The notes under the pieces were generated by a model. The model was not told the DNA's origin. It did no database searches and saw nothing but the letters and a program-made list of their open reading frames with translations. A program made the translations under genes and the position numbers. A DNA stretch of 64,000 nucleotides. Origin: Dipylidium caninum. Its lineage: Eukaryota > Platyhelminthes > Cestoda > Cyclophyllidea > Dipylidiidae. Shown piece after piece: positions 26,800 to 39,722 of this stretch; position 1 is the first letter of the stretch; every line of letters begins with the position of its first letter. The stretch lies in the NCBI GenBank assembly GCA_017562135.1, contig QEYB01000556.1:558001-622000 (forward strand). The letters are read 5' to 3'.

Positions 26800-29700
26800 A
26801 TGAACTCCACGTTGCACGTAGCAAAAACGAGTCTTACTACTTCGGAGGCCGATAGACTCCTCAGTTCTGAAGCTATTAAAAGCCTACAGACTGGAAGTGA
26901 TGAAGTTTTGGTCACCAGTTATCACGTTATTCGACACTTTATTACGCCAGCCATCTGCCTTCTCAGCATGGGGGCCCTTATTTTTACTCTTATTTTCCTA
27001 CATCGGAAGAAATTGGTCCGTATTACGGCCTTGATTTACCTCAAGTTCATGGGCTTCATTGACCTTCTGAGTTTGGTGGTGCTCTTCATTTCATCATTGG
27101 ATTACTTCATGCCCTCCAGCCAACTGAGTGCCTACTACTCCTCGGCGTTCGTGCGCAGTCTTTATGGATGTTTGCTGGGATTGTTGCTCGCGTCAAATTG
27201 GCTGATGACTGCACAAGCGATCGAGAGAACCATTGCCATCAGTCGACCTTTTAAGGCAAAGCAGATTCGTGAAAAACACAGACGCATCGCTGTCACGGTA
27301 ATATGTGTAGTGTCTGTCCTCTTGACGATACCAACACTCGTTTTGGACATTATGGAACTGACGAGGTACCATCAATGTTGCGATGACACTGAAGCCTGTG
27401 CGACCGAATACGCGTGCGCCCATGGTTTTGACGAACAGGTAGGTGATTGTTTGAATCGTTGTAGTTGCGCAGTGGTAAAAGCATATTCGTGATTTGCATC
27501 TAAAATCCAATCTAATGCATGTCTAGCGATCAGCTAGTAAGAAGGTAACAATTGTCAAAGATGCCCGATATATGCGACAAGCACAATGGTAGATCGCTAC
27601 TGATTGCAGAGTTTTCCCTCCCAGATGGCAGTATAGAAAAACTCTTTAACTAATATACGCTCAGGCCTTTTAAAAATCTTCTAGTCCTCAAACGAACGAA
27701 TTGTCACTCATTACAGATGGGGTAGTTAAGAGGACATCTGGATGCCCCATCCCTCCACTTAAAATAGCCTTTATCCAATTTGGTAAAAGTAAATTGATAT
27801 GGTAGAGTGGAAATGTTAACTCGCGTGTGGTTTAATGGGGAACCGAGATGACAATTTTATCTACCAAACTGAAGTATTTTGGTACGAGTTGCCCTTTATT
27901 GTATGGGAATATCATTTCTGAGTTAAAAGGCATCCCTTAAATGCCTGCACAGAAGCCTTCGCTGCAGCCTTCCAACGCCCTCGAGCGGGTGTCACTAATG
28001 GGCTTTGGTGGCTGTCAAGAGTTTAAGAAGCCGCAGCCTCCTCCACGTTGTCATTACGAGTTGAGTGGGGGGGGGGGTGTTCACCTTTGTTCGCCCGTCC
28101 ATACGCTGTTTGTTTTAAGCAGTCAAGCAATGCTCTGAGTAAAGTGTCAACTTTGGCTCCTCTCCATTGGCTTCCAGCGAATGAATTATCGCCCAGAGCT
28201 GAAAATGACAAACAGGCATCTTTTTTATGCGCAGCATCTAAAGGAGCGAATTGCTTCACCCCGAAGCCCGATAGACGAATATTCTTGCTTGAACATAAAA
28301 AGGACGATGTAAGGAAATGCGTTGCGCCCCCATCCTCCTACTCCTCCTCCTCCTCCTTCTTCTCCTCCCTTCTCTGCGACGCGGTAAGCCGTGGCAGGGT
28401 AGGAGAAGAAGGCTTCCCCGTGGCGCAAGGCGGGAGTGCGAGGGCCACCTAGCCCGAGGTGATCGCACGATAGCGTGAAGCGAGGAGCTCGCACCTACAA
28501 ATTCTAGTGCTACAGTCTGGCTCCGGGCTCGCTCACAGACAAACGGTTTCCTTAAAATGGACATCGTTCAACAGAATATTGCGGAGTGAACCTTTGCCCA
28601 CGCCATTTGGCATTCTCGTCCTACTTATCGTCAGACCCGGGTTTTGCGCCACCAAATGGGGAGACGTCTGCGACCCGCAAAGCAAAGCTCTGCTGAAACA
28701 TCACCCGCAGAGGGGCTTCTATAGGGCACCAGCGCGGTCCAAATGTGCTACCTTTATAAGTAAACGTACTGTAAATGATTAACGGCAGATGCGGAGGGAA
28801 CCTTTGAGAAAATATTTGCACTCGTTTCCAAATGTCACTTCTGTTGAAAGGAAGACTCCAGCCCGGTTGTCGCCGTCTTGTGATGCTCCAGTCACAAATG
28901 CATAACCGGGCATCTCTTCGTTATGATGACTTCCTCGCTTCGGATACTTTTAAACCGGAACTCAGAAGCGCTTCGCGTGAACGCAGACTTCCGTTGCTCT
29001 CAGCCGAGGAAAGGAAAATCCGAAAAAGTCGGAGATCGAACTATTCTCCCCCCCCCCTCCCCGGTGGAATCGACAACACCTTTCTCAGTTTACAGTTGAA
29101 AATGCTATTTCTTTCCTGAGGAATGGGTGTTTTTCTGGTTGAACCTTAGGTAAGGACGAGTTTTGAAAGAGCTGAAGACCAGGAATTCATTCCGTTCGGC
29201 TTGTTTTGCAAAGTGGGTTAACGCCACACCCGCTTATTCACCATTTCTTTCCACACAAATCCTGTCTGATTGATGTATTAAAATAAGATTAGGCTTAAGC
29301 TCCGGCTCATTGCATTCACGGGCCCAGAGGGGCCACTACACTAGAGCCTCAGTGACGCCACCGTAGATGGCGTTTTGGCAGCCTGGAGCACTTTACCTCG
29401 TGCCTCCCTGTCGGCCGCTTTCGCTCACTATAACATTCGTCTAGACAAAACCCTGGAGAAACCACGAGGTTGCATTTTAATTGTGTAACAAAGTGGAGAG
29501 ATGGCACCATTTCTTCGCCTAAATGCCTTAGAGAGCGCAACTACTCTATCCACCATTTAATTTATGTGAAAAGACTGCTCCATGTCGACGAGTCCCACAT
29601 TTTCGCCACTTTGGGCATGTTAATTTACAATTCGTCAATCAGAGTATGGGTTGGTTGGGCTCAAAGAGCTCCTCTCTGCCCCTCGCAGTTTGTATGTGAC

Positions 29701-32123
29701 GTCTCAGGAGCTCGCGCTTCATGGCGGAGGACTTCTTGAATGTTACCGTGTAAGATGGATGGAGTGGCCATCGCCATTAGCCCATTGCAATGAGGCGCAG
29801 ACGATCATGTCGAACGGTTGCTTCTACTACGTTGGTACGATTGCTCCAAAGTGCAGACGGTTGAGGTTGCGTGATCCTTCGTAGAAGGGAAAAGTGACCG
29901 TGGCCGCGACGAGAGCATTCGTGGGCTCCAGTTTCCGGTGGAAATTCAAAATATTACCAATCCGTGGGGACTTAATCTACACTGCAGTTTCGGGTTTAGG
30001 CTAGAAAATTTGACAACACCGCACTTCCTCACTACGCAACAGGATCTCGGAATGGTAAGTAGAGGCTCATTTACTCACCGAATTTTACCGTGTTGTCGGA
30101 GGGCCCACATTCGGTGGGCTGCCGCTTTTCACTATGTTCGGCCTGGCCCCGAGTGCTGTTCGCCTTGTAACAGGCCCACCCACTTCAACGCGTCTTTCAC
30201 TTTAAGAACGATGGGTTTCCCCATGACTCGCCTCCGAGGCCGCGCAGAATACGAGTCCCGCCTTTGGAAAATATTTTCCCCTCTTTTGTTGACTCGCCCC
30301 AAGTACACCCACCCGAGAGCCTCCACCCTTTGTGAGTTGCTCGTCGGCATAAGGGAAATTCCGTGGTCCCCTGGTCTTGCATCCACGGTGTGAGCAACCC
30401 CACTGTGCGCAGAGTGCTGCTGGGGAGAGCGGGGCGGGGGGAAGGCGAGAGTGGGGGCGAGGAGTCGACCCACGATGGCCTCGGGTGAATGCAGAAATTG
30501 AGCCTGCAAAACCGCCTTACTCCAGCTCCTTCCCTGGATCTGCTACCTACCATTAGTATATGCCAGGCTGAAGACTAAGAGATTGTTTACTTCTCCTTTT
30601 ACCCGAAACCCACGAAGCGGTTCTCGAGATAACACACACTTAAGTTAGCCTCATCACATCTCCGCGTCAACACACTGCCCACAATCACCTCAATTCATTA
30701 TTAATTAGAAAATGACGTATGAATTGCCAAGTGGGCGAGGAAGTAACTTCTCTGTCAACCCGGCCTGAAGGTACTGGTAAAGCCGCCAGCCACATCCGAG
30801 TTTATCTTTCCTTTAGTCTGACAGCTGAAACCGCTCACACTTTCCTACACCTTGTAACGGACGTTATACAACAACTTCAAATTTCAGATTAATTCGTCTA
30901 GAAGTGCGTATTCGACTCCCTACTACCAACTGCTGCGGGCGGAGCAGAATCAAACGCAAATAACAGATGCAAGTATCAGTACACAGTTGGCCGCCTTTGT
31001 GGAAGATAGGTGGCCGGATTCACTAAAGAAGTTCCAGATTGTTCAAGCCTGGTTGGTGCACTTCTTCATCTTCTTTGCTCTGCCATTTGTGTTCCTATGC
31101 CTGGCGAGCTTCTGCCTCCTCTCGGCTGTTAAAATGTCCGGCCGCTTTGTCAGGCAGCATTGCATTCGTGACGGAATTGAATTTCGCAACACGCTACGGG
31201 AGGAAGCCCGCATGACTGCTCTCATCCTCTGCTTAATCGGAGCCTTCTTCATCTGCCAGAGTCCTTTCGTTGCTTACACCGCATGCCACAAAGTGGGAAT
31301 ACTTTCCAAGCCAAGTCATGGTCATAGTCTTCTCCGAGCCGCAATTACTCTCGCTCTCGCTCTAAAAAGTGACTGTACATTTGTCTTCCATTGTTGGCTG
31401 AACCAGCGTTTCGCATTTGCTCTCCGACGTATGTTGTGTTCGTTCTCTGCAAAGACAACTTCCGGCCGATGTCATGGAAGTAAATCCTATTCTCACGATG
31501 ATTCCCATAATCACTACACCTTCCATCACGCTCAGACTCGTTCCTTCATCAAAAACCACGCTATTCAACATCCGAGCCGTACGGATGAACTGCAGATGAG
31601 AATGTTGCTGGGGAAAGTGGATCACAAAGCGGATGTTTTGGGCAATTTGAGTCAACGGTTTAATAGGAACGAGGAAGAGGCGGTGCTTTCGAAGCCAGTA
31701 GGAGTGATCCAGATGGGAATAAATGATAAGACTATTCCAGTTCAGAGCGAAGCTGCCAATCCCACTCTCTTGCAAAAGAACACCATGGAGAATGTAGTGC
31801 ACGAAAAAAATAACAATCATCGAATTACTGTAACGCTGGAGACTCAAAACGGCAAGAACACAGTGATTAGCTTACCGAAGCGATGTTGCAGAAGGCGTCT
31901 CAAATTCCTCTCGGAAAATGACCTCTACACGTCATGCACAACAACGGGGTGTTCCTGTGCCTCCTCCTGCCAGGCCACATCATTCTGCTCCTCTTTCGAC
32001 TGTACAGACGACACAAGTGCCCATTGTCGACACTCCCTGACCAAATCGTTTTCTCTCCCACCTTTAAACTCTACAAATGCACCTTTTTACCATATGCTCT
32101 CCAACATGTATGCTGATATTTAA
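26800..32123 (+). CDS. Rhodopsin-like GPCR, FMRFamide-receptor-like
   Basis: Two exons, 26800-27438 and 30888-32123, join in phase 0 and encode 624 residues with seven hydrophobic helices. Approximate positions are TM1 47-67, TM2 76-100, TM3 115-141, TM4 162-184, TM5 266-294, TM6 321-344 and TM7 359-383. The TM3 end reads IERTIAISRPFKAK, which matches the DRYIAVxxPLKA region of peptide receptors. The TM7 end (FVFHCWLNQRFAFAL) resembles the NFxxYCxxxxxFR region of FMRFamide-type receptors. An N-terminal NST glycosylation sequon is present. The single large intron (27439-30887) falls in extracellular loop 2, which is unusually long and Cys-rich. A ~225-residue Ser/Thr/Cys-rich cytoplasmic tail follows TM7. 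Oddities are ERT in place of DRY, CQSP in place of CWxP, and no NPxxY. A role as a plasma-membrane neuropeptide receptor is inferred; the ligand is unknown. Confidence 0.87.
28067..28077. repeat. Poly-G run in GPCR intron
   Basis: Eleven consecutive G lie inside the GPCR intron, followed about 260 bases later (28336-28372) by a CTC-type pyrimidine tract. Both are simple-sequence DNA with no coding role. Confidence 0.7.
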
Positions 32124-32483
32124 GTGTAGCGGACGTCATTCCAGGAAGATGTGCATTCCCAACCCATCCATATGGCATCCTAATTAAGAATTCAAACAAA
32201 CATTTTGTACTTTCAAAATCCATCTCTTCCACCGCGTCGATGGGGCTAGACTGTCATTTGAAAATATAACTCGATGCTCACGCGGACACATTCCAAAATT
32301 TTTCAGTAATGAAGGCTTTTTGTGGATACTTTCGCGCCGGCGGTAAGGTAAACTTTTAACCCAAGGACCTCTGCTCAGAGTTCGGACACCTCCTTAAAGC
32401 CCCCCGTTCGCACTGAGGTGGTGGCCCTCTCCGTTCAAGTAACGTCAATTACAGAAGTCTACGCGAAGTTCACTTCAGACGTT

Positions 32484-32489
32484 AATAAA
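32484..32489 (+). promoter_or_regulatory. Polyadenylation signal AATAAA for the GPCR
   Basis: AATAAA lies about 360 bases downstream of the GPCR stop codon on the same strand, followed by T-rich sequence. The distance fits a 3' untranslated region. The assignment is inferred from position. Confidence 0.4.
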
Positions 32490-33162
32490 TTTCTTTCCTT
32501 GCGGTCCCAAATAATAGTGTTGCTAATTAAGTGAGGGAGCAAGCAAAATAAACCAAGGTAGATAGTTGCATTTTCTGCCACAAATCATATGATTTTCTAA
32601 TACAATGACACAAATCAAAAAGTTTCCATCACTTCTAAGGATCTTCACTTCCTTGAAGTGCCTGAGCAGTAGCAGTGAAGCGAACCGGAAGGGGACAAAC
32701 CTGCATAAGGCGTGCCAACACTGTTTTCTTACCACTATGGGTAATTAATACACAAGCATGAAGAATACACTCCCAACCCTCGGTTCACGAACAACATCTA
32801 ACCACAGGCGCGAACTCCGAAACGGCGGGACAGTATCCATTTGGCCTAATGGATAACCCTTTGAGTTGCTTTACTCGGAGATAGTTTAGGCGACGCATGT
32901 TTCATTTCTGCTCTCCGACGATGGGCATTATTAATGACCGAAATAAAATGGCCAATCGCCTTTAAGAAGGGCTAAGTGTGCCTCTGCTAACACCAGGTCA
33001 GTACTTAAGTCGCACGAGTGGCGGGAAATCATTGTATGAAGACGAAGTGAAAAATATTTGGTCACCGCACTAAACACTTCATTCTAACCACTGTTGCCCA
33101 GCCACTATTTCCCCGCGTGAACTCGTCGCACCCAGCCGGTGAGTACTGCGCCATCCGTAAAC

Positions 33163-34614
33163 ATGGCTGAACCTGCGGTAAGACGGACTGCCGGCTGCGG
33201 CAAGTCTACCCCAGAACCAAAGGGCGCAGTTAGATGCCGACTGTCTCCACTTGGCCGACGTTTACGATACTGTAAGTGGCGTTAATGTTTTGTGTCTCTC
33301 ATACTAACAAAAGTTGAGTTAATTCATAATGGAGCACTTTCGTTGATTGTTTAATCCTCAAGCCTTTCACGTCCAGCCTTTCACCGTTTTCAGGCAGTTA
33401 AATTAGACAACTCCCAACCACTGTATATAAGTCAATCTTAGACTTCCTTGGGTTTATGTTAACTGTTAACTCCGCGTCCCCAGGATAGATGAATGCTGCT
33501 CCTTAGTTATTCCCAATTTACGCTTATAGACACTCATGGGTACCAGTGTTGGTGGCAACGTAATTTTGTTACTGGAGAAGTCGTTTACTAACAAGCATTT
33601 GTCTCGAGGCCTCGCAGGTGCAATATTACCGTTCCAGAAAGTTTACTGCCACACTAATGGACTTAATGCACACACTTTAGCATTTTTCCACTAAATTATG
33701 CCTCACACAAAAAGGGAACACTTGGTTTTTTCGGGTTTTACGGTTCTTGCCGCTTGTCCTGATGAAGACTGATGATATGCTGTGTACTGGAGCCCTCAAT
33801 TGCCCCTGCGGGGGATATTTGTAACCTCATAAATGCGGCCAGCGGTGAGGCGGCGACACATCACTGTGACAAGCTTTGGAGAAAGGAAACAGCGGTCATG
33901 CAGTTTAGCTGGCAACAAAAATTATTTGGCTTGAACCGGTCACAACATAGCCTACCTGGCGGCCTGTTCCCGTCGGCCAAATTAGAAATCCCGAAATACG
34001 TTAAAAGTGCCTTGCAGAAAAGGGGACGTGTCTCAAACTCCACTTACCGTGGCCTCGGAAGAATACTTTTCCTACCAAATGCCATCAACACCCCCCGTGG
34101 CCCATTACCCTAGTAGTGTTGCCAGTGTCCTGATGTGGCTAGCAATTCTGACTCAGTAATATCATACCGGCATCACCTAAAGCTGTTACCTCACCACTGA
34201 ACAAGTGAGTTCGACCGTCCCTCAAACCCACTATGCAGCAGTGGTGTCCCCTAGGTTCTCGAATTACCGGCACCGAGACGTCCCCGCTACTACATTCTGT
34301 GGTTACTACCTACAACGTCTCCTCTCCTCAAAAGGGGGCAGAACCAGGAGCAAATTCTCACAAAAAAATGGCCTCGTCAACGCCCGTGAAAACTCTTCCA
34401 ACCGCTGGTTACCCCATAGCACAAAATGACTGACAATCGACACTTTCAACGCCCAAGAAAGCTGACACGGACAAGTCTTTTCACAATCCCTCTGCAGAGA
34501 AAAGGTGGAAGACGCTTACCGTCAGGACACATAGGTGATGAAGGATACAAAGGCACATCAGTCAACTATATCAACAAAAAACGGCAGAAAGTAGAAGTAT
34601 CGGAAAATCACTGA
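33163..34614 (+). other. Possible small gene, S/T-P-rich, unresolved
   Basis: ATG at 33163 opens a basic frame (MAEPAVRRTAGCGKS) that meets GTAAGA at 33178 and another GTAAGT near 33273. Downstream plus-strand frames have protein-like, Ser/Thr/Pro-rich composition: PLTVASEEYFSYQMP near 34.04-34.10 kb, and VSSPQKG, SSTPVK and STPKKADTDK at 34.3-34.5 kb. The two last segments share one frame but are separated by an in-frame TGA at about 34430. A final short frame ends at 34614 with KKRQKVEVSENH. Repeated S/T-P-x-K sites would suit a proline-directed kinase substrate. I could not close a splice model or name a family. If real, it is tail-to-tail with CLPTM1L, only about 14 bases apart. Confidence 0.22.
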
Positions 34615-34628
34615 AAATCCAGTCGCAT

Positions 34629-37600
34629 CTAACAGGTTTTCAGCTTTTTAGGCGGCATCAATCCTGTCCTCCTCCCCTTTTCTTCAACTGTTCTCCGCAC
34701 TTCCAACTCGTTAACGCGCGTTTGATCCACCGGATACAGCCTGAAGGATAAGGAAGAGTTCGAAACTACATCTCTACCCTGCGAACAAATAGACAAGGTA
34801 GAAAAATGTAAATTAAACTGTCGTCGCCTTGATCTTGAACATATAAGGTAAAGCATGGACCAACGGTTATTACAGAGATGTAAATGCGCCCCTGCTAAGG
34901 AGCCAATCGCCTTATTCCGTTTGAAGTCGTATCAACATATAAAAAAGAGGAAATACAAGTGACACCTTACCCCGTATAAAAGCATTTGCATGTATATCTC
35001 GGAATCAAATATTTTTTCAATTTATTACAAATGGAAAATCATCGGCTTAACCAATTTTTCACATGCATTTCTACTTCGAAGAGAGAACATGAAATTTACG
35101 AAATTTCCTAGTCAATACGATAAATATACCAAGGTGTTGGTAAAGGCAATATTAGTAAAGATAACAAGGCATCAGAAGTAATACATTTTAAAGTAACGGG
35201 ACCAATTTGCCTACACTCTATGCGTAGATTTGGGATATGTTGCGTTTTGCTATATTACACAAAACCATATACCATTTTGAAACGAAAACACTGCCACTAC
35301 ATTGTATGTCCTCTTTAAAACCACACTGGACAATTTTAAATGTACAAAAAACTACTCTGAGGGCAGATGGCTATGCACGAAAACCTCGCCCTGGAACTTT
35401 TGGTTCACCACAATTCCGTAATATTCACACCCAGGAAAGCGGGTAAAAAAGGTCATCAATATTTTTTGACTTCAAATTTGCACCTGTTTGCTGTGGGCCA
35501 CTTTCGTGAGCATTAAATTTCAGTGGATAAGGGATTATACGCGCTTAAACACCTTATTTAGGATTGGCTAGGATTAATCCCCCAAAATTGCTTCCCTACA
35601 GTTTCGCATGCAAAAGGCTGAATATACACGTCCTGCATAATTTGTTGGCTGGTTGTACTGAGCAGAAATTACAACCATGACTTATAAGCTCTAAAATCCT
35701 TTGGTCTTTGCAGACAACATTGTAAAGGTAGTAAGACGTTACCATCTCAGTCTCATGAGGGAAGCGGTTAATTTGACTTATCAACTAGAGGCGGCGTAAA
35801 AAGGGTGGCTCACCGGTTCCTCTAGCTTACATTGCGATCAATCACCTAAAAAACATCGGTATCTCTACAATTTTCTAAATTCTTTTCCTCCTTTCGTCAG
35901 GCAAAATTACAAAGCTAAACACGTCTGTATATGGCGTATATGGATATCGGCACACAAAACACATTCTTTTGTAGAAAATTACCGAAGTCACCTGACAAAT
36001 ATCGATAAATCATGGAGACGGCTGAAGGCAAAACATCTCAGTCGATTTGGGAGACATTACTTAGAACTAAGTCGACTCCACTTAAATTCTCAAGTACTAA
36101 AAACTTTGCCTTAAGGCTCCGATTAAACGACGGGTAGGACCTGCAAGCCGTATAAGAGCGGATGGGGAAAGCAAAAGATCTGACCGTTTATATGTAAGTC
36201 CAACCTCCTCCCCCGCCCCTACTTTAAGCACAGCGAAAACCAATACTTCCTAGAAATACCACTAATCCCCCTTCCCAATATCCTCAAATATAAGATACTC
36301 ACACCAAATCTGGGGTGATTTCCAGCCAATTTCTCCCAAAACGGGTCCCATTCTTCGATATCAACTTCCCCTGCATAAAATTTGCACTAAACACGCTCAT
36401 ATCCAAACAAGGGCTCAAACAGTATTGGATAACAAAAAGGGCGAAGGCCAAGGCCGATAATCAAATCAGGTAAAAGCGCTTTTATGGAAATATGGCTAAT
36501 TTCGGCATTAAAAATTAGTCAATCAAGGATAAGGATAAAGCGATAGCCAGGTAAATGGAAGTCTCGCGACCCCCATGCTATTGACACATGTCATGGAAAG
36601 AACAAGATGTTTATGAACTTACCACCGCTGGTACATGTAGATGACAAAAACAATATCGTCACGAAAACACGCCAATCGATGCGCAGTCGGCATTTTGATG
36701 ACAAACGCGAAGAAATCGTCAATGAAAGTGTTAAAAGCCTAGAACAGAAGAAAAAGTATCGGAACACAAAAGAAGTACCTTAGAGTCAAATCAAACAAAG
36801 GAAACGGTATCAAACAGATTAATTAAGTATTAATAAAGGCCACCTCAAAGCGACACAAAAAATATCTTGCTATATCTTCCAATTCTCATTTTTCTGCTTT
36901 TCAGGCATCAAGCTTAGGATATAAAGAGAAAGACACTAATCGCAAGGCAGATATACGCTGTGGAAAAACCTCAGATTCAAACTTCCTCGTGATGATGTAA
37001 AAGATGTGCCTTGCAAGGCATTGTTTGCCTTGTAAGAAAATGACCACTTGTAATCAACCGGTTCTTGCAATTACTGAAAAAGTTTTCCCCGAAAAGAATA
37101 TCTCCAATTTGCGGTGAACAGACCTCGATTTCAATTTTTATTAATAAAACACTTCGTACGAAAAAGCCCAATTTGTGATTGGTGGCAAGGCGTCACGGTG
37201 CGGATAAGTTATAACTTATAAATGCTTGCTGTTCGGATTTTGTACTCTTCAAAAAGAGAAATAAAATATGAGTGCTAGAGTTAAACCATGTTATCCTGAA
37301 TAAATGCCACTGATCCAAGATTCCAGCACACTCAATGCACCTATCGCGACTTTAGGAGGCGTTATCCTTGATATGTAATATCTTCTGAATATATGATTAT
37401 GCTTTCTGAGTGTCGACAATTCTAATACAACAACACTGTTGAAATTAATAAAAGTGAAATAAAAAAACATTGGCAACATGAGGCTGTTGTGCAAAGGCGA
37501 TAGAAACAAACATTACGGAGAAGATAAAGTTTAACTTGGTCAGATTATTTCTACTTGGATTAGATGATACCAGTATACAATGTAGTTACAAAACAGAAAA

Positions 37601-39722
37601 CTTGTATGCCGCTCAGTCACTTCATCGAGAGAAGCTCGGTTATTTGATTCATATATCATAACAGAAAAGCCCGACAAGGTTACCTTGTAAGTTAGCGCGC
37701 GCCATGGCAAATGAGCCACAGATTTCAGCTTATAGTTAATGAATAATTGGGGAGTCATCAATAGAAAACCGAAGGCATAGACACCTGAAATATCAGTGAA
37801 TCAATAAACAACAAATATTACTAAACAAATATTAGTAGCAAGACTTACCATTTGCAGCAGTTAATAGAATCCACGATCGCCAACTGGAAAAATACACGAT
37901 GAATATACCATTTTGGAATTATGAAACCCAAGTTAATGTGACACGATAAATGCTCTATTGAATCCCAAAATTAAGAGAACAAACATTCACTTTTGCGAGG
38001 TTTTGTACAATCTATCACCTTCGTCGACCCATCTACCTAACTCTAGAAAAAGTGAAGATGACTAGCAGCTCCAGACTTTTACCGCTTCGCAAATATTAAT
38101 ATTCCATCGTGAAATATCCCTAAATAAACCGCGCAGACTCTTCTACTTACCCACGATGTGGCATGTAGAGGAGAGAGTACACAGCACCGACGACACAAAG
38201 TGGCAGCATAAAACACATAAGGCGCTGCACGAAATACGCATCCAGCTCATCAGTCTGCCTTTCCGCACACGGTTGCGCCGGCCCACTGAGAAACCATCGC
38301 GGAGACTGAACGAGACCTTTGCAATACGACAAAACTTCCAAAACTCAATGACCATGGAAATACCGGAAGGAATCACCAAGAGCAAGCTGCTATTTTCCTC
38401 ATACAGATAAAGGAATATTATAGTCGTGCTGACACACCGCCAGATGACTGCGAAGAGAAAGGACAGAGACAATGTTATCAAAATTAGAGTAGAACTAAAG
38501 AACGGCAAGATTTCTATAACAAATTGAACGAAACACTACTCTAAGATACCACGGCTACTGACGCACTTGTACGGACAGATATGCCAATGGTGTTCTCCGT
38601 GTTTCTCCAGAACTGAACATCATTTTTGAATGAAAGAAAGTCGAAAAACAACTGAAGAAAAGAATGGTAAATATGTTTCCTACTTACGTGAAATACGGAC
38701 ACGACTAGTGTAGTTAAGAGTAGATAAAGGTTTGTCTCAGTAAAAATAGCTTGTATATCTTCAATATCCTTGCGGTTGACACCTACATTAGCATTTAAAT
38801 GTCATCGACTTCATTAAATAAAGCAAACCCATGGATTTTAGTTGATCTGATGCTTGTGCAAATATACACCTCAGGCGAAATTTACCAATAGAGAGAGGAA
38901 TGACTTCAACAGTAAAATTAAGACTTTGTACTGGGACTTCTGGTAGCTGGATCCAATGGTGCGTGGGCTGTAATTGAGGGTCTACGTGGAAGAGAGGAAG
39001 ATACACCAGCCTGGAATTGGACCGGAACATATGAAAATGCTGCATCAACTCGTGCGGGATACTGTTCATCGCAAATGAAATGGCATCTTTCAGAGCATAT
39101 ATTTGCAAGTGCGATAACCAATGGGTCGTAGTCTGCAATGTATCCGATACGTCAACACTGTTCTGAGAAAGTTTTGTACAATCATAAATAGAAGCCACAG
39201 TTGATTAAAACCGAGGAAAAGCATCTCCATAAAGAAGAACCCACCTGCGAAGAAATCAAGTTATAGGCTTTAGGGGAAGGTTGTCGATGTAGTGCTACCA
39301 TTATATCTTTTGTGAAAACGTCAACTTTCTCGTGGCTTTGAATCCGAAGATGACAAAGAGCAGTTCCATTTTTGAAAACACTTAATGGAACTCTGATTTC
39401 AGTGAACCTGAGCAAGTATAAGTAGTACCGCAAGCTACCATTTTACACCATGGAGTACATCAAAAGGAGGCAAGACGAATTCATGGGACGGGATAGTTTC
39501 CTTGGCTTCCGAGAAGTATCCCTCAAGCTTATAAGAAGTGAGTAAAAATTAAAACCTGCCTACAGTCATCGATTCATTGCCGGGATACGCGGGAGAAACA
39601 CACAGACCTGAATCCACGCAGGGAGCAGGAGAAAACATTTCATAGAAGCTATAAGCATTAAAAGCCACGTAGCCCGTAACGATGGCAAAAAGGATCCAAT
39701 CGAAAAACTTTCCAAACATCAT
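34629..39722 (-). CDS. CLPTM1L: CLPTM1L-like lipid scramblase
   Basis: Eleven exons: 39722-39564, 39527-39439, 39407-39245, 39162-38829, 38782-38688, 38651-38567, 38447-38151, 37883-37849, 37784-37684, 36738-36623 and 34740-34629. They follow human CLPTM1L along nearly its whole length. Diagnostic segments are THWLSHLQIY, YLPLFHVDPQ, IFTETNLYLL, FDFLSFKNDVQFW, WRCVSTTIIFLY, INYKLKSVAHLPWRALTYK, AFNTFIDD, MPTAHRLACFRDDIVF and LYPVDQTRVNE. Family knowledge: a multi-pass ER membrane protein that flips glucosaminyl-phosphatidylinositol during GPI-anchor synthesis. Predicted length is 511 or 528 residues (human 538). Phases agree at every junction, but exon 38447-38151 contains a frame change near 38280-38335, explained either by a 50-nt intron or by one missing base. 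Several introns are 31-46 nt. The ATG at 39722 starts just before the first hydrophobic helix; the upstream frame stays open, so the start is probable rather than certain. Confidence 0.94.
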
